DNA of 64,000 nt from Maribacter sp. Its GTDB lineage: Bacteria; Bacteroidota; Bacteroidia; Flavobacteriales; Flavobacteriaceae. The notes beneath the pieces were generated by a model that worked only from the letters and a program-made list of their open reading frames with translations, was not told the origin of the DNA and did not search any database. Below are positions 35,896 through 44,653 of this stretch, piece after piece; positions within the stretch are counted from its first letter, which is position 1; every line of letters begins with the position of its first letter. The stretch spans positions 18,539 through 82,538 of the forward strand of contig JAHDDL010000018.1 in NCBI GenBank assembly GCA_020629415.1, given 5' to 3'. The translations under genes were made by a program, and so were the position numbers.

Positions 35896-36846
35896 TTACT
35901 TTTTGATTAACCCAAGGTCTATTAATCTTTCATGCAAAAATTCACCTGCCGTAATATCTTCGTACAACTTTGGGTGGTCCTCATCAATACAGTTCTCCAG
36001 GCAATTTAAGGGCATTTCGCTAACCGGATGCATAAAGAATGGAATTGAATATCTGGAAGTTCCCCATAACTCTCTTGGAGGATTTACTACTTGGTGAATA
36101 GTTGATAACAATTTATTATTGGTCAAGCGGCTAAGCATGTCCCCAACATTGATCATCAATTGATCGGGTCTTGCAATGGCATCAACCCATTCTCCATCGT
36201 GGTTTTGTACCTGAAGACCTTTACCATGAGCCCCCATTAGCAGAGTTATGAGATTTATATCTCCATGGGCTGCCGCTCTTACCGCATTTTTAGGTTCAGT
36301 TGTAATAGGGGGGTAGTGTATTGGTCGTAAAATTGAATTTCCATTTTTAATGAAATCGTCAAAATAATATTCATCTAAATTTAGATGTAACGCTAGGGCA
36401 CGTAAAACGTATCTGGCTGTTTTTTCTAGCATTTTATAGGTTTCTTTACCTACTTCGTTAAATTTGGGAAGCTCCTTGACAATGACGTTTGCCGGGTATT
36501 CTTTTTCTAATTGTTCATTATCTTCAACATATTGTCCAAAATGCCAGAACTCTTTTAGATCTCCTTCTTTTCTACCTTTGGCATGCTCTTTACCAAAAGA
36601 GGTATAACCACGTTGACCACCAATACCTTCTATTTCATAGCTGTCTTTTACATCACTTGGCAAATCAAAGAATTTTTTGATTTCTGAATATAAGGTATCT
36701 ACAAATTCTTCCGATAGAAAATGTCCACTTAGGGCTACAAACCCTATATCTTCAAACGCTTTTCCAATTTCATCAATAAACTTTTGTTTTCTTTTAGGGT
36801 CTTCAGAAAGAAAATCCCTCAAATCAACACTGGGTACTAAGCTCAT
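35896..36846 (-). CDS. 2-oxoglutarate/Fe(II) oxygenase, isopenicillin N synthase family
   Basis: The iron ligands are visible as the H-x-D pair in AAAHGDINLITLLMGA and the distal His in STIHQVVNPPREL. The 2-oxoglutarate Arg lies in SRYSIPFFMHP. The N-terminal DIOX_N part (FEDIGFVALSGHFLSEEF) also fits. The length of 316 residues is normal for the family, whose members hydroxylate or oxidatively rearrange small molecules. The substrate is unknown. It is upstream of the SUI1 gene in one operon and divergent from the E1 gene. Confidence 0.85.
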   Translation of the reverse strand: MSLVPSVDLRDFLSEDPKRKQKFIDEIGKAFEDIGFVALSGHFLSEEFVDTLYSEIKKFFDLPSDVKDSYEIEGIGGQRGYTSFGKEHAKGRKEGDLKEFWHFGQYVEDNEQLEKEYPANVIVKELPKFNEVGKETYKMLEKTARYVLRALALHLNLDEYYFDDFIKNGNSILRPIHYPPITTEPKNAVRAAAHGDINLITLLMGAHGKGLQVQNHDGEWVDAIARPDQLMINVGDMLSRLTNNKLLSTIHQVVNPPRELWGTSRYSIPFFMHPVSEMPLNCLENCIDEDHPKLYEDITAGEFLHERLIDLGLIKK

Positions 36847-36968
36847 ATTTATAAAGATTTTACGTAAAATTAATAATTATTGTCCAGTTATTGGCGTTGT
36901 TACAATCGATAGTTACTATAGGTAATTTCGTTACATTTATGTTTTAATAGCCAAAATTGATCCAATCA

Positions 36969-38945
36969 ATGAATTATACTGATTTTAAGGTAGCTCACGA
37001 TGTTAAGTTAAAACTTTACAAATCAATGCTTAAGCCTCGTATGGTAGAAGAAAAGATGTTGGTTCTATTGAGGCAGGGCAAAGTTTCTAAATGGTTTAGT
37101 GGTATTGGTCAAGAAGCAATTTCTGTAGGGGTTGCTATGGCCTTAAATGATGATGAGTACATATTGCCAATGCATAGAAATCTAGGTGTTTTTACTACAC
37201 GGGAAATACCCCTTTACAGATTATTTGCCCAGTGGCAAGGTAAGGCAAGCGGTTTTACCCAAGGTAGGGATCGCAGCTTTCATTTTGGCAGCCAAGATTT
37301 TAAAATTGTAGGAATGATTTCACATCTGGGTCCGCAATTAGGTGTGGCCGATGGTATTGCACTTGCCCATAAATTAAAAAACGAGAAAAAGATTACCGCC
37401 GTTTTTACGGGAGAAGGAGCTACTAGCGAAGGAGATTTTCATGAAGCCTTAAATGTGGCTTCAGTTTGGGATTTGCCCGTTCTTTTCTGTGTAGAGAACA
37501 ACGGTTATGGCTTGTCAACACCAACAAATGAGCAATTTAGGTGTAAACATATAGCGGATAAGGGAGTTGGTTACGGAATGGAATCTCATATCATAGATGG
37601 CAATAACATATTGGAAGTCTTTTTTAAGGTCTCTCATTTGGTCAGGGATATGCGAATAAATCCTAGACCGGTTTTATTGGAATTTAAAACATTTCGTATG
37701 CGCGGACATGAAGAAGCTAGCGGTACGCACTATGTACCCCAAGAACTTTTAGATGCTTGGGCAGAGAAAGATCCACTGGAAAATTTTACGCAATATCTTA
37801 TTGAAGAAAAACTTTTGACAAAAGAAAGTATTGCAAATTATAAGGCGGATATTAAAGCTGAAATTGACGAGCACCTAAGGATAGCCTTCACCGAAGATGC
37901 AATTAGACCAGGTGAAAGTAAAGAATTAAATGAGGTATATCAAAAATTTGATTTAAAAGAAATTAGACCAAGTAGATTTGTCACCAATATACGATTAGTA
38001 GATGCCATTTCAGAGGGGTTGCGACAATCTATGAAGAAGTTTGATAACCTAGTAATTATGGGTCAAGACGTTGCCGAGTATGGTGGTGTATTCAAAATTA
38101 CGGATGGTTTTGTAAACGATTTTGGTAAAGAACGCGTGCGCAATACCCCCATATGTGAATCTGCCATTGTTTCTGCGGCAATGGGTTTGTCGATCAATGG
38201 AATGAAAGCCGTTATGGAAATGCAATTTGCGGATTTTGCCAGTAGTGGTTTCAACCCAATAGTAAATTATTTGGCAAAAAGTTATTACAGATGGGGCGAG
38301 AAAGCGGATGTAGTTATAAGAATGCCCTGTGGTGGCGGTGTTGCCGCTGGTCCTTTTCATTCACAGACAAATGAAGCTTGGTTTACAAAAACGCCAGGAC
38401 TTAAAGTGGTATATCCAGCTTTTCCTTATGATGCCAAAGGGTTATTGGCAACGTCAATAGAAGATCCTAATCCCGTTTTGTTCTTTGAGCACAAAGGTTT
38501 GTACAGAAGTCTTTATCAAGAAGTGCCCGTAGACTACTATACTTTGCCCTTAGGTAAGGCCAGTGTTTTAAAGCAAGGTGATCAAATTTCTATTGTAACC
38601 TATGGCGCAGGTGTACATTGGGCTTTGGAGGTTTTAGAAAAAAATCCGGAAATACGTGCAGACTTACTAGATCTAAGAACATTACAGCCATTGGACACCA
38701 AGGCCATTTTTGATTCTGTAGTGAGAACTGGAAAATTAATAATTCTTCAAGAAGATAGTCTCTTTGGTGGTATTGCAAGTGATATTTCGGCAATGGTCAC
38801 TGAAAATTGTTTTGAATATTTAGACGGACCAATAAAACGGGTGGGTAGTTTAGATACTCCAATTCCTTTTAATACAAAGTTAGAACAGCAATATCTGGCA
38901 AAATCAAGGTTTGAAGCTGATTTAAAAGAGTTAATAGCATATTAA
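36969..38945 (+). CDS. branched-chain 2-oxoacid dehydrogenase E1, alpha and beta subunits fused
   Basis: Residues about 1-320 match E1 alpha: the thiamine diphosphate motif GEGATSEGDFHEAL...CVENNGYG, and the phosphorylation-loop-like RMRGHEEASGTHY. Residues about 330-658 match E1 beta (QDVAEYGGVFKITDG, NTPICESAIVSAAMG, PCGGGVAAGPFHSQTNEAWF). The fused form is common in Bacteroidota, and the protein decarboxylates branched 2-oxoacids for acyl-CoA or branched fatty acid starters. E2 and E3 genes are not in the window. The ATG at 36969 is preferred to a TTG at 36957. Confidence 0.88.
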   Translation: MNYTDFKVAHDVKLKLYKSMLKPRMVEEKMLVLLRQGKVSKWFSGIGQEAISVGVAMALNDDEYILPMHRNLGVFTTREIPLYRLFAQWQGKASGFTQGRDRSFHFGSQDFKIVGMISHLGPQLGVADGIALAHKLKNEKKITAVFTGEGATSEGDFHEALNVASVWDLPVLFCVENNGYGLSTPTNEQFRCKHIADKGVGYGMESHIIDGNNILEVFFKVSHLVRDMRINPRPVLLEFKTFRMRGHEEASGTHYVPQELLDAWAEKDPLENFTQYLIEEKLLTKESIANYKADIKAEIDEHLRIAFTEDAIRPGESKELNEVYQKFDLKEIRPSRFVTNIRLVDAISEGLRQSMKKFDNLVIMGQDVAEYGGVFKITDGFVNDFGKERVRNTPICESAIVSAAMGLSINGMKAVMEMQFADFASSGFNPIVNYLAKSYYRWGEKADVVIRMPCGGGVAAGPFHSQTNEAWFTKTPGLKVVYPAFPYDAKGLLATSIEDPNPVLFFEHKGLYRSLYQEVPVDYYTLPLGKASVLKQGDQISIVTYGAGVHWALEVLEKNPEIRADLLDLRTLQPLDTKAIFDSVVRTGKLIILQEDSLFGGIASDISAMVTENCFEYLDGPIKRVGSLDTPIPFNTKLEQQYLAKSRFEADLKELIAY

Positions 38946-39204
38946 ATAATTTGTATTTAATTCAAACCATTTATATAGAGCTTCTAGAATTAACTTTAGT
39001 ATCCTCATTTCAGCATTATCAAGTATCCATTTTAGGTTGTTAGCTATCTGTTCATTAAGTAAACCCGTTAACAATAGTATTAAAAGAGGTAATAGGTTTT
39101 TGGGTTTAGCTACATCTTTGCCATGTCATTTGGTCGATTAAATATTGATTTTTAATCTAAAAAATGATTTAAAACGTATATGAATCAAACCTAAATAATT
39201 ACTT

Positions 39205-39684
39205 ATGAAAAAAATGATTTGGCTTTTAAGCATTGTGCTTTTGGCATCCTCTTGTTCAGTTTCTAAAAATGCGAGAGAAAAGCGTAACCTTTTAAGTGGC
39301 ACATGGGCATTGAACAATGTGTCCTTTGAAGGCAATACCGGTAATGTAAAAGCTGTTTTGTTCAATGATGTAGAAGATATTTGTCTAGAAGGCAGTGAAT
39401 GGTTCTTTCGTGATAACAACAGTACGGGAAGGTATACAATTAGTCCATCTACTTTTTGTACCGGTGGCGATCGTTATATTAGATGGTCTGTAGTTGAGCG
39501 TGAAGAAAACTATACGAGCCAGCTGCAATTTAAATTTATTAATGAGAAAAATCAAGATATATCTGGAGGCGTAGGATATCGTTTAAATATAGAGAACCTT
39601 ACAGAATACGCCATGACTTTAAAGTCCAATGTTATGGTAGAAGGTGCTCCAGTAAATGTTGTATACGAATTCACAAAAAAATAA
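39205..39684 (+). CDS. lipocalin-like lipoprotein
   Basis: A clear lipoprotein signal (LLSIVLLASSCSVSK) is followed by a beta-rich domain beginning LLSGTWALNNVSFEGN, which is typical of Bacteroidota lipocalin-like lipoproteins. The G-x-W near the N-terminus is the lipocalin hallmark. The mature protein has about 140 residues. It lies 24 bases before the OmpA-family gene, so the two likely form an envelope operon. The ligand is unknown. Confidence 0.75.
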   Translation: MKKMIWLLSIVLLASSCSVSKNAREKRNLLSGTWALNNVSFEGNTGNVKAVLFNDVEDICLEGSEWFFRDNNSTGRYTISPSTFCTGGDRYIRWSVVEREENYTSQLQFKFINEKNQDISGGVGYRLNIENLTEYAMTLKSNVMVEGAPVNVVYEFTKK

Positions 39685-39708
39685 CCTACTTCAATTAAAA
39701 TTAAACAT

Positions 39709-40401
39709 ATGAAAACAATGATATTACGTAGAACTAGTTACTTTCTTGCTCTTGCATTGGTAATGAGCTGTAGTACGGTAAAAAATGCAAATAAGACACA
39801 AAAAGGAGCTGTAATCGGTGCCACTGGAGGTGCGGTGATCGGTGGTGTTTTAGGGAACAATGTAGGCAGTGGTAATAATACCGCTCTTGGTGCAATTTTA
39901 GGAGCTGCCATTGGTGGGGCCGCAGGTGGATATATTGGCAATAGAATGGACCGTCAAGCAGAACGTATAGAGGAAGAGATACCAGGGGCAGAGGTAAAAC
40001 GTGTGGGTGAAGGTATTAACGTAACCTTCAACGAAGATGCCGGTGTTTATTTTGATACCAACAAAAGTAATGTACAGGGTACATCAGCGGCTACTTTAGA
40101 TAAGCTAGTGAACATTTTTAAGGAGTACCCACAGTCTAATATTCTAGTTGAAGGGCATACGGATAGTGCCGGTGCAGAAGAGTATAATCTAAATCTTTCT
40201 AAACAAAGAGCGGAATCTGTTACCAATTATCTTATTAGTCAAGGTGTAGCCGCTAGCCGTTTTGATACCAAGTGGTATGGTGAAACGCAGCCAGTAGGTG
40301 ATAATGCCACTACAGCAGGTAAAGCTAAAAATAGACGTGTAGAATTAGCTATTGTTGCAAGTGAGTCCTTGAAACAAGAGGCACAGACGCAAACCAACTA
40401 A
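39709..40401 (+). CDS. OmpA-family lipoprotein with glycine-zipper domain
   Basis: A lipoprotein signal ends at ALVMSCSTVK. A glycine-zipper (KGAVIGATGGAVIGGVLGNN, and GAIGGAAGGYIGNRMD) follows at about residues 30-85, which could pack in a membrane or form a pore-like helix. The C-terminal OmpA domain (ILVEGHTDSAGAEEYN ... KAKNRRVELAI) binds peptidoglycan. This order resembles Pal/YiaD-type envelope linkers. It is followed by a strong terminator. Confidence 0.88.
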   Translation: MKTMILRRTSYFLALALVMSCSTVKNANKTQKGAVIGATGGAVIGGVLGNNVGSGNNTALGAILGAAIGGAAGGYIGNRMDRQAERIEEEIPGAEVKRVGEGINVTFNEDAGVYFDTNKSNVQGTSAATLDKLVNIFKEYPQSNILVEGHTDSAGAEEYNLNLSKQRAESVTNYLISQGVAASRFDTKWYGETQPVGDNATTAGKAKNRRVELAIVASESLKQEAQTQTN

Positions 40402-40432
40402 TAGATACGAATTTTAGTATTGAGTTAAAATT

Positions 40433-40459
40433 AAAGCCCTGCATTTGCAGGGCTTTTTT
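40433..40459 (+). terminator. terminator between OmpA gene and the PKS cluster
   Basis: AAAGCCCTGCA (40433-40443) pairs with TGCAGGGCTTT (40446-40456) around a two-base TT loop, and six T residues follow. Only 24 bases separate it from the next start codon. Confidence 0.85.
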
Positions 40460-40482
40460 GTTTTTGGTGTAACTTCCATGCA

Positions 40483-41604
40483 GTGAAAGAGCATGGCATA
40501 TTAATTATTGGAGGCGGATTGGCAGGTTTGACTGCTGCCATTCATTTGGCTTTGGAAGGCTTAGACGTTGCCGTTATTGAAATTCAGCAATATCCGCAAC
40601 ATAAAGTATGCGGCGAGTATGTCTCAAAGGAAATTGAGCCCTATTTGAAGGGATTAGGTGTAGACTTAAAAATTTCTGGTGCCTTGGCTATTTCAAAATT
40701 TCAAATAAGTACGCAAGACGGATTTATGGTGCAAACAGAATTACCATTGGGCGGATTCGGGATCAGTAGGTATGCATTTGATAATTTATTATTTAAAAGA
40801 GCTCAGGAATTAGGTGTCCATTTTTATTTTGAAAAGGTTGTTGAAACAGTTTTTAAAGAAGATTCTTTTACTATCAAAACCAAGACCGGATGTTATTCTT
40901 CTAAAATGGCCATAGGTGCTTATGGTAAACGTTCCGTTCTTGATAAAAATTTAAATCGGGATTTTAGTAAGAATAAACAATCTTGGTTAGCGGTAAAGGC
41001 GCATTATAACAATAACGATTTTCCAGAGAATTTGGTTGCGCTACATAATTTTAAAGGAGGTTATGGGGGATTGTCAAAAACAGAGACCGGGGCGGTAAAT
41101 TTCTGTTATTTGGCACATTATGATAGTTTCAAGACGTATAAAGATGTAAATAGTTTTAATAAGGCGGTAGTTGCTGAAAATCCTTTTTTAAAGAAATTCT
41201 TGTCAACTTCAGAGTCTATATTTGAACGGCCCATGACCATTGCCCAAATAGCTTTCGATAAAAAAGAAACCATTGTCGATCATATGCTTATGTGCGGAGA
41301 TACGGCAGGTCTTATACATCCACTATGCGGTAATGGAATGGCAATTGCCATTCATAGCGCCAAAATAGCTTCTGAATTAATTGTACGGTTTTTTAGTGAT
41401 GCAGATTATTCGAGAAACCTATTAGAACAAGATTATAAGTTGGCTTGGGCAAAAGCTTTTAAAAAACGCCTATGGTTTGGTAGAAAGTTACAAGGTATTC
41501 TAATGAACAAAGCATTGGTTTCGTTAGGAATAAAATCCGTTGGAAGGTCCAGTTCAATATTGAAATATATAATCTCTAAAACCCACGGGGACTTGATAAC
41601 ATAA
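40483..41604 (+). CDS. FAD-dependent oxidoreductase of the type III PKS cluster
   Basis: The protein starts at a GTG with the dinucleotide-binding motif IIGGGLAGLTAAIHLA, followed by KVCGEYVS and a later FAD-contact motif MCGDTAGLIHPLCGNGMA near residue 270. This pattern is that of the geranylgeranyl reductase/FixC-like flavoprotein group. In the cluster it probably oxidises or reduces the polyketide product, comparable in role to the hydroxylase SrsC of Streptomyces griseus, though it is not clearly the same family. Its stop overlaps the methyltransferase start by one base (TAATG). Confidence 0.85.
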   Translation: MKEHGILIIGGGLAGLTAAIHLALEGLDVAVIEIQQYPQHKVCGEYVSKEIEPYLKGLGVDLKISGALAISKFQISTQDGFMVQTELPLGGFGISRYAFDNLLFKRAQELGVHFYFEKVVETVFKEDSFTIKTKTGCYSSKMAIGAYGKRSVLDKNLNRDFSKNKQSWLAVKAHYNNNDFPENLVALHNFKGGYGGLSKTETGAVNFCYLAHYDSFKTYKDVNSFNKAVVAENPFLKKFLSTSESIFERPMTIAQIAFDKKETIVDHMLMCGDTAGLIHPLCGNGMAIAIHSAKIASELIVRFFSDADYSRNLLEQDYKLAWAKAFKKRLWFGRKLQGILMNKALVSLGIKSVGRSSSILKYIISKTHGDLIT

Positions 41605-42311
41605 TGGTAGATTTTACACATAGAAGTAGCGAGGTGGAGATTATGGATACCTTTTCTGGTAACATAAGTGAGCTCGAAACTATTCTACAAGATATCAATA
41701 GGGTAAATAAGTTGTTGGGTGGTTATAGTATTACTTTAAGTGCTGTATTTGAGATGATTAACAAAGGGCATAAAGAATCGTATACGATTTTAGATGTGGG
41801 TTGTGCTGAGGGAACCATGTTACGAAAGCTGGCGGATGAAGCAAGAAAGCACAATATCAAGGTAAAATTGATTGGAGTTGATTTTAACGAACAAGCCTTA
41901 CGATTGGCACAACAGTATTCATCTAACTATCCAGAAATCAGTTACGTTAATACCGATATTTTAAAGACCGATTTTTCTAATAGTGATATTGATGTGGTAA
42001 TGTCTACGTTGACCTTGCATCATTTTACGGATAATGGAATCATAAAATTTGTAAATAGATTTGTGGAAATAGCAAAATTAGGGGTGGTTATAAATGATTT
42101 GGAACGTAGTCCTGTAGCGTATTCTTTGTTTAAGGCATTTAGTTTCTTTTTTATAAAAACAGATATTGCCAAAAAGGACGGATTATTATCTATACGTAGG
42201 GCATTTAAAGAAGAGGAATTAAAACATTTTGCAAGTAGGGTTACCAATGCATCCCATAAAATAAAATGGAAATGGGCATTTAGATATGTGTGGATTTTAA
42301 AAAAGAAATAG
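41604..42311 (+). CDS. SAM-dependent methyltransferase of the type III PKS cluster
   Basis: The class I motif I is TILDVGCAEGTMLRKL, acidic motif II is IGVDFNE, and VMSTLTLHHF follows. At 235 residues it is a small-molecule methyltransferase; O- or C-methylation of a phenolic or pyrone product is likely given its position between a flavoprotein and a type III PKS. The ATG at 41604 is coupled to the previous stop codon; a second ATG at 41643 is possible. The closest functional analogue is SrsB of Streptomyces, by context only. Confidence 0.85.
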   Translation: MVDFTHRSSEVEIMDTFSGNISELETILQDINRVNKLLGGYSITLSAVFEMINKGHKESYTILDVGCAEGTMLRKLADEARKHNIKVKLIGVDFNEQALRLAQQYSSNYPEISYVNTDILKTDFSNSDIDVVMSTLTLHHFTDNGIIKFVNRFVEIAKLGVVINDLERSPVAYSLFKAFSFFFIKTDIAKKDGLLSIRRAFKEEELKHFASRVTNASHKIKWKWAFRYVWILKKK

Positions 42312-42335
42312 GTAGATTGAAGATTAAGAATAGCT

Positions 42336-43391
42336 ATGGGTCATACAAGAATTGTTAATGTTGTTAAAGAATTGCCACCGTATTCTAGAGATACAAAGGA
42401 TATTATTCCCCTTGTAGAATATTGGTTGAGTGATCAGGAAGATCGTTTTACCAGAAAGGTGGTTAAGATTTTTGAAGGTGCTGCCGTAGATAAACGCTAT
42501 TCTATTATGCCTCCTGAAGATGTGTTCATAACTACATCTTTTGAAGATAAAAACAAGATTTACAGTAGAGAAGCTAAACGAATGGGCGCAAATGTCCTAA
42601 AAAACGCATTACGGAAAAGTGAATGGGCGGCTTCATCAATAGATTATATCATTACGGTTAGCTGTACAGGTATTATGATTCCGTCTTTAGATGCCTATTT
42701 GATCAATGATGTAGGATTGCGACAAGATGTTGTTAGGCTTCCGGTCACAGAAATGGGTTGCGCTGCAGGGGTATCGGGTCTTATTTATGCCCATAATTTC
42801 TTGAAAGCCAATCCTGGTAAGCGCTTAGCATTAGTCGCGGTAGAAAGTCCTACCGCAACCTTTCAGCTTCAGGATTTTTCTATGGCAAATATGGTCAGTG
42901 CCGCAATTTTTGGAGATGGTGCGGCTTGCGTGCTATTATCATCAGAAGAAGATGCAGTTGGTCCTAGGATAGTAGGAGAAGAAATGTATCACTTTAAGGA
43001 TGCTACCGAAATGATGGGTTTCGATTTAACCAACCACGGATTAAAAATGATTCTAGATCCAGCGGTACCAGAAACTATTTCCGATCATTTTGAGGATATC
43101 GTTCATCCATTTCTAAAAAAGTATGAGAGTAATATAAATAAAGTAGATCATTTAATATTTCATCCCGGAGGAAAAAAAATAGTGCAGACAGTAGAATCGC
43201 TTTTTGGTGCCCTTGGTAAGAATATTGATGATACTAGAGAAGTGTTACGCCTGTATGGTAATATGAGTAGTGCAACTGTTTTATACGTTTTGGAGCGTTT
43301 TTTAGAGAAAGACATAGCAGCAGGTGAGCAGGGGTTAATATTGAGTTTTGGTCCCGGTTTCTCGGCACAACGCGTTTTAATTGAATGGTAG
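42336..43391 (+). CDS. type III polyketide synthase (chalcone synthase-like)
   Basis: The thiolase-fold enzyme has the full type III catalytic triad: Cys110 in TVSCTGIMIPS, His276 in HPGGKK and Asn309 in NMSSATVL, and a C-terminal GFGPG-like loop (LSFGPGFSAQRVL). It should extend an acyl starter with malonyl-CoA and cyclise it to an alkylresorcinol, alkylpyrone or phloroglucinol. The flanking ketosynthase, dehydratase, reductase and ACP genes suggest a fatty acyl-ACP starter. Length 351 residues. Confidence 0.93.
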   Translation: MGHTRIVNVVKELPPYSRDTKDIIPLVEYWLSDQEDRFTRKVVKIFEGAAVDKRYSIMPPEDVFITTSFEDKNKIYSREAKRMGANVLKNALRKSEWAASSIDYIITVSCTGIMIPSLDAYLINDVGLRQDVVRLPVTEMGCAAGVSGLIYAHNFLKANPGKRLALVAVESPTATFQLQDFSMANMVSAAIFGDGAACVLLSSEEDAVGPRIVGEEMYHFKDATEMMGFDLTNHGLKMILDPAVPETISDHFEDIVHPFLKKYESNINKVDHLIFHPGGKKIVQTVESLFGALGKNIDDTREVLRLYGNMSSATVLYVLERFLEKDIAAGEQGLILSFGPGFSAQRVLIEW

Positions 43392-43406
43392 AACTATTAA
43401 ATTACG

Positions 43407-44192
43407 ATGATGAGAGGTAAGTATTGGGCATTAATATTAGGAGGAAGTAGTGGATTAGGACTTGCAACGGCAAAGAAATTAGCTCGTCATGGTTATCATG
43501 TTCTTATAATGCACCGTGATCGCCGTGCCGCTATGGATGAAATAGAAAAGGATTTTACTGAAATTAGAAGCTACGGAAATGACTTTTTATCAATGAACGT
43601 AGATGTGCTAAATGCCGATAAACGGGCAGGTATTATTTCTGATATTCAGCAACAACTGCCGCAAGGGCATCTAATAAAGGTCATGGTTCACAGTGTCGCA
43701 AAAGGTACTTTAAAACCAATGTATTCACGTAGTGAAGCATCGTTAAGCGATACTGATTTTAGAATTACGTTTAATGCGATGGCTTTAAGTCTGTATGATT
43801 GGACCAAGGCATTGGTAACTGCAGATTTGTTTGCTGAAGATACCAGAATCGTATCTTTTACAAGTGAAGGAAATACGAAAGCATTGCCAAATTATAGTGC
43901 CGTCTCTGTAGCTAAAGTAGCTTTAGAGGCGCTGACCAGAAGTATTGCCCTAGAATTTGCACCAATAGGTATAAAAGCAAATTGTATTCAGGCCGGTATT
44001 ACCATGACAAAATCTTTATCTATGATTCCCGGTTTTGAAAAGATAAAAGAAAATGCGTTGAAGAGAAATCCGCAAAATCGGTTAACATTACCTGAAGATG
44101 TTGCAAATGCCGTGTATTTATTAACAATGGATGAAGCTAAGTGGATTACCGGTACAGTAATCAAAGTAGATGGTGGCGAAAGTTTGATTTAA
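43407..44192 (+). CDS. FabI-like short-chain dehydrogenase/enoyl-ACP reductase
   Basis: The Rossmann loop GGSSGLGLATA lies near the N-terminus. The catalytic pair is Tyr163 and Lys170, separated by six residues (YSAVSVAK). This Y-x6-K spacing is the FabI enoyl reductase pattern, whereas ordinary SDR ketoreductases use Y-x3-K. The GGESLI C-terminus is also typical. It probably reduces enoyl-ACP for the polyketide starter chain, although ketoreduction is possible because no separate ketoreductase lies in the cluster. The start may be 43407 or 43410. Confidence 0.82.
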   Translation: MMRGKYWALILGGSSGLGLATAKKLARHGYHVLIMHRDRRAAMDEIEKDFTEIRSYGNDFLSMNVDVLNADKRAGIISDIQQQLPQGHLIKVMVHSVAKGTLKPMYSRSEASLSDTDFRITFNAMALSLYDWTKALVTADLFAEDTRIVSFTSEGNTKALPNYSAVSVAKVALEALTRSIALEFAPIGIKANCIQAGITMTKSLSMIPGFEKIKENALKRNPQNRLTLPEDVANAVYLLTMDEAKWITGTVIKVDGGESLI

Positions 44193-44203
44193 TAGGGAAG
44201 AAA

Positions 44204-44653
44204 ATGAAAGAAACATATGATTGGATATTGAATAAACTTCCATATTCGGATCCATTCCTTTTTGTGCATGAAATTTTGGATATTAATGATACAATGGTGG
44301 AAGGCAGTTATAGGTTTTCGCCAAAATTGGATTTTTATCAAGGCCATTTTAAAAACGACCCAATTACACCAGGAGTAATTTTAACGGAGTGTTGTGCTCA
44401 AATTGGCCTGGTTTGTTTAGGTATTTATCTTTTAGGGCAAAAGACCAAATTAGAAAATTTTACCATTGGTATGAGCAGCTCTCAAATGGAGTTTTTGCTT
44501 CCGGTATTACCTGGAGAACGAGTTAGGGTGGTTTCAAATTTGATATATTTTAGATTTCAGAAATTAAAGTGCGAGGTTAAAATGTACAATGAAGATGATA
44601 AACTGGTCTGCAAAGGAATTTTAGCGGGCATGATAGGTGTAGCCAATGAATAG
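44204..44653 (+). CDS. FabZ-like 3-hydroxyacyl-ACP dehydratase
   Basis: The hot-dog fold enzyme has the catalytic His48 in YQGHFKNDPITPG and Glu62 in LTECCAQIG. Glu in place of Asp is the FabZ type rather than FabA. At 149 residues it is of normal length. The frame is open from 44141, but that part overlaps the SDR gene, so the ATG at 44204 is used. It would dehydrate 3-hydroxyacyl chains on the cluster ACP. It overlaps the ketosynthase gene by 8 bases. Confidence 0.88.
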   Translation: MKETYDWILNKLPYSDPFLFVHEILDINDTMVEGSYRFSPKLDFYQGHFKNDPITPGVILTECCAQIGLVCLGIYLLGQKTKLENFTIGMSSSQMEFLLPVLPGERVRVVSNLIYFRFQKLKCEVKMYNEDDKLVCKGILAGMIGVANE

